Made by a program: the position numbers and the translations under genes
Notes under the pieces: generated by a model
Database searches by the model: none
What the model was told of the DNA's origin: nothing
Seen by the model: only the letters and a program-made list of their open reading frames with translations
DNA from: 3-1-20CM-4-69-9 sp963833655
Lineage (GTDB): Bacteria; Actinomycetota; Thermoleophilia; Gaiellales; Gaiellaceae
Assembly (NCBI GenBank): GCA_963833655.1
Contig: CAWHYL010000007.1
Span: 567,490 to 631,489, forward strand
Length of the DNA: 64,000 nt
Reading direction: 5' to 3'
Shown: piece by piece, positions 31,819-39,931 of the stretch
Position numbering within the stretch: position 1 is the first letter of the stretch
How the letters are laid out: each line of letters opens with the position of its first letter

Positions 31819-33822
31819 GTGAAGATCTTCCTCGCCGTTGCCGTCGCCTTTCTCGTCGCGCCCGCCACCGCATTCGGCGAGGTGTCGCTCACGGTGCGCG
31901 ACGTTCCGCTGCAGGGGGAGCGCATGCTCGCGGCAGCGCCGCCCGCGCCGTTCGACATGGTGGGGCTGCATTGGCAGGGCTCCGGCTCGGTCGACTTCCG
32001 CACGCGTTCGGTCGCCGGTCGTTGGAGCACGTGGCAGCCCGCTGCGCCTGAAGCCGAAGACCTACCGGACGGCGCGCACGGGCCCTGGCGGCTCGGGAAC
32101 CCGTACTGGGTCGGGACGTCCGATCGAATCGCGTATCGGCTGCACGGGCGCGTGACGCGGTTGCGCGCGTACTTCATCCAGAGCACCGAGGAGCGAATCC
32201 CTTTGCGCCGCGTCTCGATGACCGGATCCCCGCCGTTGATCTCGAGGCCGGCCTGGGGGGCGAACGAGTCGATCCGGCGGGCGGCGCCGCTCTACGCGCC
32301 AACCCTCCAGCTCGCGGTCGTCCATCACACCGCCGGCTCCAACTCGTACAGCGCCTCGCAATCGGCCGCGATCGTGCGCGGCATCGAGGTGTACCACGTC
32401 AAGGGCAACGGCTGGAACGACATCGGCTACAACTTCCTCGTCGACAAGTACGGCCAGGTGTTCGAAGGCCGGTACGGCGGTGTCGAGAAGAACGTCATCG
32501 GCGCGCACGCCGAAGGGTTCAACACCGGCTCTGTCGGCATCGCGCTGATCGGGACGTACGGGACCACCGCGCCGACCGCGGCGGAGAAGGCGGCGCTCGT
32601 GAACCTGCTCGCCTGGCGCCTCGACATCGCCCACGTCGACCCGCTGTCGACGCTCGCGTATACGTCCGGCGGCAACGCTCGCTTCCATGCCGGGACGGCG
32701 GTGTTCCTGCGCGCCGTCTCCGGTCATCGCGACACCGGCTTCACCACGTGCCCGGGCTCGGTGCTCTACGCGCAGCTGGGCACGCTCGCGCGGCAGGCCG
32801 CGATGACCGGTTTGCCGAAGCTGTACGCGCCGACGGTGCAGGGGCAGCTCGGCGGCCTCGTCCGCTTCCAGGGTCGCCTCAGCACCTCGCTGCCGTGGAC
32901 GGTGACCGTCTCCGATTCGACGGGAGCGGTTGTCGCCAGCGGCACCGGGACGAGCAACGTCATCGATTGGACGTGGGACGCGTCCACCGCCGCGCGGGCG
33001 GCCTACACGTGGACGATCTCGGCGACCGACGTGCGGCCGGCGACCGGTGTCGTCGGCACGGCGCCGGTTGCGCTCGCGATCAAGTCGCTCGCGGCGACGC
33101 CGCGCACGATCTCCGACGCGACGCAGATCTCGTACACGCTGACGGCGAGCGCAACGGTGACGGCGACGCTCCGCGATGCCGGCGGACACGACGTGGCGAC
33201 GCTCTTCACGCAGCAGCACCAACCCGGCAAGCAGACGTTCAAGCTGACCGCGACGGACGTGCCCGAAGGGCACTTCCAGCTCGTGCTGACGGCGGCCAAC
33301 GGAAGATCCACGGCGACCGCGAGCGTGCCGGTCGTGATCGACCGGACGGTGACGAGGTTCGCGCTGGCGCCGGCGATCACGAACAGTGCCGTCACGTTCT
33401 CCTTCGACCTCGCCCGCGTCGCCGACGTGCGACTCGACATCCAGCGGGCCGGAAAGGTCGTCGCGCCCGTCTACTCGGCGACGCTGGCGCCCGGCGCCCA
33501 GAACGTCGGCTGGAAGGCCGCGGGGACACCCGACGGTGTCTATGCCGGCGCCCTCACGACCAGTGGTCCTGTCGGTCCGGCCACGCGAACCCTGCTGTTT
33601 CGCATCGACACGAAGCCGCCGGCGCTTCGTGCCCGCTCGTTCCGCGCCCTGCGCTTCTGGGTGAGCGAGCCGGCGACGGTGACGCTCGTCCTCAACGGAG
33701 CACGCATCGTGCGGTCGGTGCGGCCCGGCACGTTCTCCTACCGTCACGGAACCGTTCGCAGCGTGCGCATCGTCGCGCGCGATGCGGCCGGCAACCTCAG
33801 CCGGACGCTGCGCTTCCCGTGA
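31819..33822 (+). CDS. Exported N-acetylmuramoyl-L-alanine amidase, PGRP type
   Basis: A 667-residue secreted protein. A signal peptide (about 1-20) and an N-terminal beta domain precede a PGRP/amidase_2 domain at about 135-320. The zinc-site sequences are VVHHTAGSNSYS, YHVKGNGWNDIGYNF, GAHAEGFNTGSVGIALIG and SGHRDTGFTTCPG, all keeping His, His and Cys. The C-terminal half has three or four FlgD/Ig-like repeats, as in actinobacterial amidases. It probably cleaves the MurNAc-L-Ala bond in the cell wall. GTG 31819 directly precedes the signal peptide. Its last 26 bp overlap the opposing birA. Confidence 0.9.
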   Translation: MKIFLAVAVAFLVAPATAFGEVSLTVRDVPLQGERMLAAAPPAPFDMVGLHWQGSGSVDFRTRSVAGRWSTWQPAAPEAEDLPDGAHGPWRLGNPYWVGTSDRIAYRLHGRVTRLRAYFIQSTEERIPLRRVSMTGSPPLISRPAWGANESIRRAAPLYAPTLQLAVVHHTAGSNSYSASQSAAIVRGIEVYHVKGNGWNDIGYNFLVDKYGQVFEGRYGGVEKNVIGAHAEGFNTGSVGIALIGTYGTTAPTAAEKAALVNLLAWRLDIAHVDPLSTLAYTSGGNARFHAGTAVFLRAVSGHRDTGFTTCPGSVLYAQLGTLARQAAMTGLPKLYAPTVQGQLGGLVRFQGRLSTSLPWTVTVSDSTGAVVASGTGTSNVIDWTWDASTAARAAYTWTISATDVRPATGVVGTAPVALAIKSLAATPRTISDATQISYTLTASATVTATLRDAGGHDVATLFTQQHQPGKQTFKLTATDVPEGHFQLVLTAANGRSTATASVPVVIDRTVTRFALAPAITNSAVTFSFDLARVADVRLDIQRAGKVVAPVYSATLAPGAQNVGWKAAGTPDGVYAGALTTSGPVGPATRTLLFRIDTKPPALRARSFRALRFWVSEPATVTLVLNGARIVRSVRPGTFSYRHGTVRSVRIVARDAAGNLSRTLRFP

Positions 33823-34387
33823 CCCAGCGGTCGTAGCCCAGCTCGAGGCGCGACAGGATCGCCGCGAGCAGCGCAGCGCGGTCGACCGGCCGTCCGAGCT
33901 CGATGCGGAGCGACGTCGGCTCCGTCGGCACGTCCGTCGGGAGCTGCTCCGCTGTCTGGTTCGCGTTCACGCCGATGCCGAGCGCGACGCGGCCGTCGCC
34001 GGACTCGGCGAGGATGCCTGCAACCTTGCGCCCGCCGAGGAGGACGTCGTTCGGGAACTTGATCGCAGGCTCGAGCCCCGTCGTGTCGGCGATCGCCCCG
34101 GCGACGGTGTCGCCGGCGACCAGTGACAGCTCCGGCAGGCGCGGCGGCTCGACGGCCGGCCGCAGCAGGACCGAGACGAGGACGCTCGTCGCGCGCGGCG
34201 CGTGCCAGCTGCGGCCGAGGCGGCCGCGGCCCTCGCTCTGCTCCTCGGCAACCGCGACCGCGCCCTCGGGGTCGTCGACGCTCAGCAGGCGCTGTGTCGA
34301 CGCACACAGCTCTTCGTAGCGATAAATGTGGCCGAAGCGGCCTCGCAGGAGCGGTTGCACGGCGTCGGGAGCGAGCGAGTCGGCCAC
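33797..34387 (-). CDS. birA: Biotin-[acetyl-CoA-carboxylase] ligase, short form
   Basis: A 196-residue biotin protein ligase with the catalytic-domain motifs STQRLLS, EQSEGRGRLGRSWHAP (adenylate loop) near residue 50, KFPNDVLLGGRKVAGILAE near 110 and GIGVNANQ near 137. It has no N-terminal DNA-binding domain, so it is not a repressor. It ends after YDRWVTGSAASG without the C-terminal SH3-like domain that most BirA proteins have. It would biotinylate the carrier protein of acetyl-CoA carboxylase; accD and accA lie 7 kb away. GTG 34387 has TAGTCT 7 nt upstream. Confidence 0.88.
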   Translation of the reverse strand: MADSLAPDAVQPLLRGRFGHIYRYEELCASTQRLLSVDDPEGAVAVAEEQSEGRGRLGRSWHAPRATSVLVSVLLRPAVEPPRLPELSLVAGDTVAGAIADTTGLEPAIKFPNDVLLGGRKVAGILAESGDGRVALGIGVNANQTAEQLPTDVPTEPTSLRIELGRPVDRAALLAAILSRLELGYDRWVTGSAASG

Positions 34388-34391
34388 CGCT

Positions 34392-34402
34392 CCTAGACTA
34401 GG
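34392..34402. promoter_or_regulatory. Palindromic bidirectional -10 element, birA / ECF sigma
   Basis: CCTAGACTAGG is a perfect palindrome around its central A. It contains TAGACT on the plus strand (34394-34399; 10 nt before the sigma ATG) and TAGTCT on the minus strand (34400 down to 34395; 7 nt before the birA GTG). Both hexamers fit xAxxxT. It could equally be a repressor operator. Inference from sequence and position. Confidence 0.5.
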
Positions 34403-34409
34403 CGGCGCG

Positions 34410-34997
34410 ATGCAACTGCCTGGCCGCCGCCGTCGTCCAATCGACCAGTCCTTCCGGTCGGAAGGGCCACTCGTCTACGCGCGACTGAGCGATCCGATTC
34501 TGGTCAAACGGGCAAAGGACGGCGACGAGCGTGCGCTTGCGACGCTCTGCGAGCGGCACGCGCCGCGCGTCGAGAAGCTGGCGCTCCAGCTGCTGCGCGA
34601 CCGCGAGGACGCGCGCGACGCTTCGCAGGAGGCGCTCGCGAAGCTCTGCACGCGCATCGGCCAGTTTCGGGGGGAGTCTCAGTTCTCGACGTGGCTGCAC
34701 CGGCTGACCGTCAACGCGTGCCGCGACGTGGCGAACCGACAGCGCCTCCGCGCATGCGAGCCGCTGTACGAGGATCGCCGCGCTGTCACCGACCCGGATC
34801 CGCTGCTGCGCACCGAGCTCAGCCGGTGCCTCGCCGAGATCGCGCCCGAGCAGGCGCGCATCGTCGTGCTCAAGGACGCGATCGGACTGTCGTTCGAGGA
34901 GATCTCCGCGGCCTCCGGCATGCCTGTGGGGACGGCGAAGTGTTACGCCCACCGCGGCCGCAACCACCTGCGCAAGAAGCTCACGGACGTCGCATGA
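34410..34997 (+). CDS. ECF-type RNA polymerase sigma factor
   Basis: A 195-residue sigma-70 family protein with regions 2 and 4 only. Region 2 shows LVKRAKDGDERALATLCERHAPRVEKLALQLLRDREDARDASQEALAKL and FSTWLHRLTVNACRDVANR. Region 4 shows IAPEQARIVVLKDAIGLSFEEISAASGMPVGTAKCYAHRGRNHLRKKL. No anti-sigma gene is adjacent. ATG 34410 lies 10 nt after a TAGACT box. Its stop overlaps the fabZ ATG, so it is the first gene of the fatty-acid operon and may control envelope lipid synthesis (inference). Confidence 0.88.
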   Translation: MQLPGRRRRPIDQSFRSEGPLVYARLSDPILVKRAKDGDERALATLCERHAPRVEKLALQLLRDREDARDASQEALAKLCTRIGQFRGESQFSTWLHRLTVNACRDVANRQRLRACEPLYEDRRAVTDPDPLLRTELSRCLAEIAPEQARIVVLKDAIGLSFEEISAASGMPVGTAKCYAHRGRNHLRKKLTDVA

Positions 34998-35416
34998 CCG
35001 TTGTCGCGATCGAGGAGATCCTCCCGCACCGCGAGCCGTTCCTGCTGATCGACGAGGTGCTCGAGGTCACACCCGGAGTGGGCGCCGTCGCCCGCAAGAC
35101 CGTGCGCGCCGACGAGTGGTACCTGCAGGGGCACTTCCCGGGCCGGCCGATCATGCCGGGCGTCCTGATCGTCGAGGCGCTCGCGCAGACCGGCGCCGTG
35201 GCGGTGCTCAGCGAGCCGGAGAACCGCGGCAAGCTCGCATTCTTCGCCGGCATCGACGAATGCCGGTTCAAGCGGGTCGTCGAGCCGGGCGACGTGCTCG
35301 AGCTGCGCTGCCAGCTCGACCGCGTGCGCGGCCCGATCGGCCGCGGCAAGGCCGAGGCCCGCGTCGACGGAGAGCTGGCGTGCAAGGCCCTGCTGACCTT
35401 CGCCGTGGAGCGGTAG
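34994..35416 (+). CDS. fabZ: 3-hydroxyacyl-ACP dehydratase FabZ
   Basis: A 140-residue hot-dog fold dehydratase of type II fatty acid synthesis. It contains ILPHREPFLLIDEVLEV near residue 8 and the active-site segment GHFPGRPIMPGVLIVEALAQTGA near 48-70, with the catalytic His and Glu present. ATG 34994 overlaps the sigma factor stop (ATGA), and its stop is followed directly by the fabH ATG. Confidence 0.93.
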   Translation: MTVVAIEEILPHREPFLLIDEVLEVTPGVGAVARKTVRADEWYLQGHFPGRPIMPGVLIVEALAQTGAVAVLSEPENRGKLAFFAGIDECRFKRVVEPGDVLELRCQLDRVRGPIGRGKAEARVDGELACKALLTFAVER

Positions 35417-36406
35417 ATGGTCGGCCGCGCGCAGGGCGATCCGATCTCCATCACCGGCCTTGGTGCGTACGTCCCGCAGCGCGTGCTGACGAACGACGAG
35501 CTCTCGACGCTCGTCGACACGACCGACGAGTGGATCACCGAGCGCACGGGTATCAAGGAGCGTCGCATCGCCGCGCCCGAGGAGGCGTTCACCGATCTCG
35601 CCTTGCCCGCCGCTCGCGCAGCGCTCGCGCAAGCGGGTGTCGAGGCGAAGGACGTCGACCTGCTCGTGTGCGCGACGGTGACCCCCGACATGATGTTCCC
35701 CACCTCGAGCGCCTTGCTCGCCGACGAGCTCGGAGCGCCCGAGGCGGCCGCCTACGACCTGCTGGCCGGCTGCACCGGCTTCATGTACGCGCTCGTCCAG
35801 GCGTACGGGATGATGGCCGCCGGCCTCGCGCAGCGCGCGCTGGTCGTCGGGGGCGACGTTCTCTCCCGCATCCTCGACTGGACCGACCGCTCGACCCTCG
35901 TGCTGTTCGGTGACGGCGCCGGTGCCGTCGTGCTCGAACGGACGCCCCAGCGGGGGTTCCTCGGCTTCGAGCTCGGCGCCGACGGCGGCGGCGGGATCCA
36001 CCTCTCGCTGCCCGGCAGCGGCTCGCGGCGGATCGAGGACGCCGTCGGCAACGGCTACGTTCAGATGAACGGCCGCGAGGTCTTCAAGTTCGCCACCCGC
36101 GTGCTCGTCTCGTCTGCGCAGGCCGTCCTGGACCGCTGCGGCGTCTCGGTCGACGACGTCGATGTCTACGTTCCGCACCAGGCGAACGTCCGGATCATGG
36201 ACCACGCCGCCGAGAAGCTGGGGATCCCGCGCGAGCGGATGGTTGTAAATGTTGACCGTTATGGGAACACCTCGTCTGGTTCAATCCCGCTTGCGCTCGC
36301 AGAGGCGCACCGGGACCGGCGCTTGAAGAAGGGAGATCTGGTGTTGATGACGGGCATGGGCGCAGGCCTCACTTGGGGGTCCGGGCTGATGGAGTGGACG
36401 CTGTGA
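35417..36406 (+). CDS. fabH: Beta-ketoacyl-ACP synthase III FabH
   Basis: A 329-residue KAS III that condenses acetyl- or branched acyl-CoA with malonyl-ACP to begin fatty acid chains. The catalytic triad is visible: Cys in LLAGCTGFMYAL near residue 117, His in VPHQANVRI near 255 and Asn in DRYGNTSSGS near 285. TTDEWITERTGIKERR is near the N-terminus. Codons 276-289 (36242-36283) use many A/T-ending codons, unlike the rest of the gene. It abuts fabZ and overlaps fabD by four bases. Confidence 0.95.
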   Translation: MVGRAQGDPISITGLGAYVPQRVLTNDELSTLVDTTDEWITERTGIKERRIAAPEEAFTDLALPAARAALAQAGVEAKDVDLLVCATVTPDMMFPTSSALLADELGAPEAAAYDLLAGCTGFMYALVQAYGMMAAGLAQRALVVGGDVLSRILDWTDRSTLVLFGDGAGAVVLERTPQRGFLGFELGADGGGGIHLSLPGSGSRRIEDAVGNGYVQMNGREVFKFATRVLVSSAQAVLDRCGVSVDDVDVYVPHQANVRIMDHAAEKLGIPRERMVVNVDRYGNTSSGSIPLALAEAHRDRRLKKGDLVLMTGMGAGLTWGSGLMEWTL

Positions 36407-37335
36407 AGAGCGGCGGCGTCGCCTTCTGCTTTCCCGGACAGGGCTCGCTCGAGGCCGGGATGGGCCGCGAGCTGGCCGAAGCCGTCCCGGAGGCGATGGA
36501 CGTCTTCGCGCGGGCCAGCGAGGCTTCGGGCCTCGATCTCATGCACCTGTGCTTCGAGGCGCCCGAGGCGGAGCTGGTTGAGACGGAGGTCCAGCAGCCG
36601 GCGCTCGTCGCAACGAGCCTCGCCGTGCTCGAGGCGATCAAGTCCCGCGGGATCAAGCCCGACTTCGTCGTCGGCCACTCCGTCGGCGAGTTCGCCGCGC
36701 TGGCGTCGGCGGGCGCGCTGAAGGTCGAAGAGGCGATCACGCTCGTGCGCGAGCGCGGCCTTGCGATGGCGGAGGCGGCGAAGCTGAACCCGGGCTCGAT
36801 GGCCGCGATCCTCGGGCTCGACGACGAGGTCGTCGAATGGATCTGCCGGCGGATCCTCAACGTGTGGCCGGCGAACTACAACTGCCCCGGCCAGATCGTC
36901 GTTTCCGGCGAGCACCTCGCCGTGGACGAGGCCTGCCAGGCGGCGGAGGCGGAAGGCGCCCGCCGCGCCGTCAAGCTCCGCGTCTCGGGCGCGTTCCACA
37001 GCCCGCTCGTCGCCCGCGCGGCCGATCGGCTGCGGCCGGCGCTCGGGCGTGTGAAGTTCGCCGAGCCGACGGCACCCTTCATGTCGACCGTCACGGCGCG
37101 CATCGAGGAAGCGAAGCGGATGGGGCCGCTGCTCGTCGAGCAGCTGACCGCTCCGGTGCGCTTCACGCAGGCGGCGCAGGCGCTGGTTCGCGAGGGCGCG
37201 CACACGTTCGTCGAGGTCGGGCCGGGCAACGTCCTCTCCGGGCTCGTGAAGCGGATCGACCGCAACGCGAAGACGATCTCGGTCTCGACGCCCGAGAGTC
37301 TGGCCAAGCTCGAGGAGACGCTGGCCTCTGCCTGA
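36403..37335 (+). CDS. fabD: Malonyl-CoA:ACP transacylase FabD
   Basis: A 310-residue malonyltransferase. It begins VKSGGVAFCFPGQGSLEAGMG, with VGHSVGEFAALASAGAL (catalytic Ser) near residue 90, NCPGQIVVSG near 163, the catalytic His in SGAFHSPLV near 197, and VEVGPGNVLSGLVKRID near the C-terminus. GTG 36403 overlaps the fabH stop (GTGA) and directly precedes the conserved FPGQG strand, so it is preferred over the ATG 30 bp upstream. Confidence 0.95.
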   Translation: MKSGGVAFCFPGQGSLEAGMGRELAEAVPEAMDVFARASEASGLDLMHLCFEAPEAELVETEVQQPALVATSLAVLEAIKSRGIKPDFVVGHSVGEFAALASAGALKVEEAITLVRERGLAMAEAAKLNPGSMAAILGLDDEVVEWICRRILNVWPANYNCPGQIVVSGEHLAVDEACQAAEAEGARRAVKLRVSGAFHSPLVARAADRLRPALGRVKFAEPTAPFMSTVTARIEEAKRMGPLLVEQLTAPVRFTQAAQALVREGAHTFVEVGPGNVLSGLVKRIDRNAKTISVSTPESLAKLEETLASA

Positions 37336-38059
37336 AACCTTCGCGTCCCTCGAGGGCAAGACCGCCCTCGTCACGGGAGGCTCCCGCGGAATCGGCCGCG
37401 CGATCGCGCTGGAGCTGGCACGCGCGGGCGCGAGCGTGACCTTGAGCTACCGCTCCGGCAAGGACGAGGCCGAGGCGGTCGCGCAGGCGTCGGGCGCGAC
37501 TGCCGTCCAGGCCGACGTGGCCGACGCCGACGAGGCGAAGCGGCTCGTCGACGGGGCCGGCGAGCTCGACATCCTCGTCAACAACGCGGGCGTGACCCGC
37601 GACGGGCTGCTTGCGCGCATGCCCGACGCCGACTGGAACGAGGTGCTCTCGACGAACCTCGGCGGCGTCTTTCACACCTGCAGGGCGGTGGCGCGCGGGA
37701 TGATGAAGCGGCGCGGCGGGTCGATCGTGAACATCGCCAGCATCGTCGGCCTGCACGGCAATCCCGGCCAGACGAACTACGCGGCGTCGAAGGCCGGCAT
37801 CATCGGCTTCACCAAGGCGCTCGCACGCGAGCTCGGCAACCGCGGCGTGCGCGCGAACGTTGTCGCCCCGGGCTACGTCGACACGCGCCTGACGCAGGTG
37901 ATCGCCGACGACATGAAGGAGCTCATGCTCGCGAACACGCCTCTCGGCCGCTTCGGGACGCCCGAGGACGTCGCCGGGGCGGTACGGTTTCTCTGTTCCG
38001 ACGAGGCCGCTTTCATCACCGGTGAGGTGCTGCTCGTCGACGGCGGACTGGGGATGTAG
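37328..38059 (+). CDS. fabG: 3-oxoacyl-ACP reductase FabG (CTG start proposed)
   Basis: A 243-residue short-chain dehydrogenase. The NADPH site is TALVTGGSRGIGRAIALELA near residues 12-31, then NNAGVTRDG near 84, catalytic Ser in VNIASIVG near 135, YAASKAG with the Tyr/Lys pair near 148, and the typical end GEVLLVDGGLGM. No ATG, GTG or TTG keeps the nucleotide-binding motif: the first GTG (37436) would delete it. CTG 37328, eight bases before the end of fabD, gives LPETFASLEGKTALVTGG, the normal N-terminus. Confidence 0.94.
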   Translation: MPETFASLEGKTALVTGGSRGIGRAIALELARAGASVTLSYRSGKDEAEAVAQASGATAVQADVADADEAKRLVDGAGELDILVNNAGVTRDGLLARMPDADWNEVLSTNLGGVFHTCRAVARGMMKRRGGSIVNIASIVGLHGNPGQTNYAASKAGIIGFTKALARELGNRGVRANVVAPGYVDTRLTQVIADDMKELMLANTPLGRFGTPEDVAGAVRFLCSDEAAFITGEVLLVDGGLGM

Positions 38060-38064
38060 AGGGC

Positions 38065-39318
38065 ATGTCGGAGAACGGGAGACGCAGAGTCGTCATTACA
38101 GGAGTCGGCGCCGTGACGCCGCTCGGCAACGACGTCGACACGACGTGGCGGAACCTGCTCGCCGGCGAGTCCGGCGCGGGCGAGATCACGCAGTTCGACG
38201 CGTCCGGGTATTTCGTGCACTTCGCTTGCGAGGTCAAGGACTTCGACCCGGCCCAGTACATCGACCGCAAGCAGGCGCGGCGCATGGACCGCTTCTCGCA
38301 GCTGATCCTCGCCGCGGCGCGTCAGGCGGAGGCCGACTCGGGGCTCGACATCGCGGCGGAGGCAGACCGCGTCGGCGCGTCGATCGCCACCGGCATCGGC
38401 GGGATCAAGTCGTTCCAGGACTGCTACGACACGCTGAAGGAGCGCGGGCCGGACCGAGTCAACCCGTTCGCGATTCCCTGCATCATCCCGAACATGGGGG
38501 CGGGCTGGGTGTCGATGGAGCTCGGCACCCGAGGGCCGCTGTCATCCGAATGCACGGCCTGCGCGGCGTCGAACATGGCAATCGGGCAGGGGCTGGACGA
38601 CATCCGCCTCGGCCGTGCCGACGTGATGCTGTGCGGCGGCACCGAATCGGCGATCAACCAGGTTGGCATCGCGGGCTTCGGCGCGATGCGGGCGCTGTCG
38701 CGGCGCAACGAGGATCCGAAGCGCGCGAGCCGTCCTTTCGACGCCGAGCGCGACGGCTTCGTCATGGGCGAGGCGGCCGCGCTCGTGGTGCTCGAGGAGC
38801 TCGAGCACGCGCGTGCCCGCGGCGCGACGATCTACGCCGAGCTTGCGGGGTACGGGCTCTCGTCGGACGCGAAGCACGTGACGGAGCCGGACCCGACGGG
38901 GACGAATCCGGCCCGCGCGATGAAGATGGCGTTCGCCGACGCCGGCATCGACGCCGACGAGATCGACTACATCAACGCGCACGGGACGTCGACGCCGCTC
39001 GGCGACGCGGCCGAGACGCGTGTGATCAAGCTCGCAGTCGGCGAGGAGAAGGCGCGGCAGACGCCGATCTCCTCGACGAAGGGTGCGACGGGACACTGCC
39101 TCGGGGCCGGCGGCGCGGTCGAGGCGATCTTCTCGACACTTGCGATCCGCGACGGGAAGGTGCCGCCGACGATCAACTACGAGGTGCCCGACCCGGAGTG
39201 CGATCTCGACTACATTCCGAACGAGGCGCGTGAAGCCGACGTTCGCGTTGCGGTCTCGAACTCGTTCGGCTTCGGTGGTCACAACGCGTCGATCGTGCTC
39301 ACGCGTGTCGACGACTGA
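38065..39318 (+). CDS. fabF: Beta-ketoacyl-ACP synthase II FabF
   Basis: A 417-residue KAS II elongating acyl-ACP. It begins RRRVVITGVGAVTPLGNDV. The catalytic Cys is in SSECTACAASN near residue 165, the His residues are in NAHGTSTPLGD near 305 and KGATGHCLGAGG near 340, and SNSFGFGGHNAS is at the C-terminus. Only five bases separate it from fabG; the acpP gene that usually lies between these two is absent here. ATG 38065 follows AGAGGGC closely. The end overlaps the HAD gene. Confidence 0.95.
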   Translation: MSENGRRRVVITGVGAVTPLGNDVDTTWRNLLAGESGAGEITQFDASGYFVHFACEVKDFDPAQYIDRKQARRMDRFSQLILAAARQAEADSGLDIAAEADRVGASIATGIGGIKSFQDCYDTLKERGPDRVNPFAIPCIIPNMGAGWVSMELGTRGPLSSECTACAASNMAIGQGLDDIRLGRADVMLCGGTESAINQVGIAGFGAMRALSRRNEDPKRASRPFDAERDGFVMGEAAALVVLEELEHARARGATIYAELAGYGLSSDAKHVTEPDPTGTNPARAMKMAFADAGIDADEIDYINAHGTSTPLGDAAETRVIKLAVGEEKARQTPISSTKGATGHCLGAGGAVEAIFSTLAIRDGKVPPTINYEVPDPECDLDYIPNEAREADVRVAVSNSFGFGGHNASIVLTRVDD

Positions 39319-39931
39319 TCGTTGGGCCACGTTTGACTGCTACGGCACGCTGATCGACTGGAACGGCGGGCTTCGCCGCGCGCTCGGCAGCGACGAGCTG
39401 CTGGAGCGCTACCACGAGGTCGAGCCGGACGTACAGGCGGACGATCCGACGGCGTCGTACCGCGACGTGATGACGGAGACTGCGCGACGGATCGGTGCGG
39501 ACGATCCGACGGAGCTCGCGCGTTCGCTGCCGGCGTGGGAGCCGCTCCCCGAGGTGCGGGCGGCGCTCGAGGAGGCACGGAACCGCCGCTGGAAGCTCGC
39601 CGCGCTGTCGAACACCGACCGCGACTTCATCGAGGCGTCGCTCGAGCGCATCGGCGTGCCTTTCGAGCTCGCGATCGTCGCGTCCGAGATCGGGTCGTAC
39701 AAGCCCGGACGCGCACACTGGGATCGCTTCTTCGCCGAGACCGGGGCGGCGACGGATCACCACGTCCACGTGGCGCAGAGTCACTTTCACGACGTCGTGC
39801 CCGCACGCGCGCTCGGCTTGACGACGATCTGGATCAACCGTCTCGGCGAGCGCGCCGAGCCGGCGCCGACCCGTGAGCTGCCCGACCTGACCCGGTTGCC
39901 CGACACGCTGGATGAGCTCGTCCCCGCCTGA
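39305..39931 (+). CDS. HAD-superfamily hydrolase (haloacid dehalogenase type II-like)
   Basis: A 208-residue HAD protein. The nucleophile is in ATFDCYGTLIDW near residue 11, motif II in LAALSNTDRDF near 100, Lys in IGSYKPGRAHW near 133 and the acidic region VHVAQSHFHDVVPARALG near 155. The D-C-Y-G-T-L motif is typical for L-2-haloacid dehalogenases, although most such proteins are uncharacterised phosphatases. GTG 39305 overlaps the fabF 3' end by 14 bp. Its stop overlaps the tandem GNAT gene by 20 bp. Confidence 0.8.
   Translation: MSTTDRWATFDCYGTLIDWNGGLRRALGSDELLERYHEVEPDVQADDPTASYRDVMTETARRIGADDPTELARSLPAWEPLPEVRAALEEARNRRWKLAALSNTDRDFIEASLERIGVPFELAIVASEIGSYKPGRAHWDRFFAETGAATDHHVHVAQSHFHDVVPARALGLTTIWINRLGERAEPAPTRELPDLTRLPDTLDELVPA

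Noticed and set aside
36284..36295. 12-mer AATCCCGCTTGC shared with the ABC operon leader (about 59261-59272)
   Set aside because: One copy lies in a normal coding context in fabH; a single shared 12-mer is expected by chance in 64 kb and no flanking symmetry is present.
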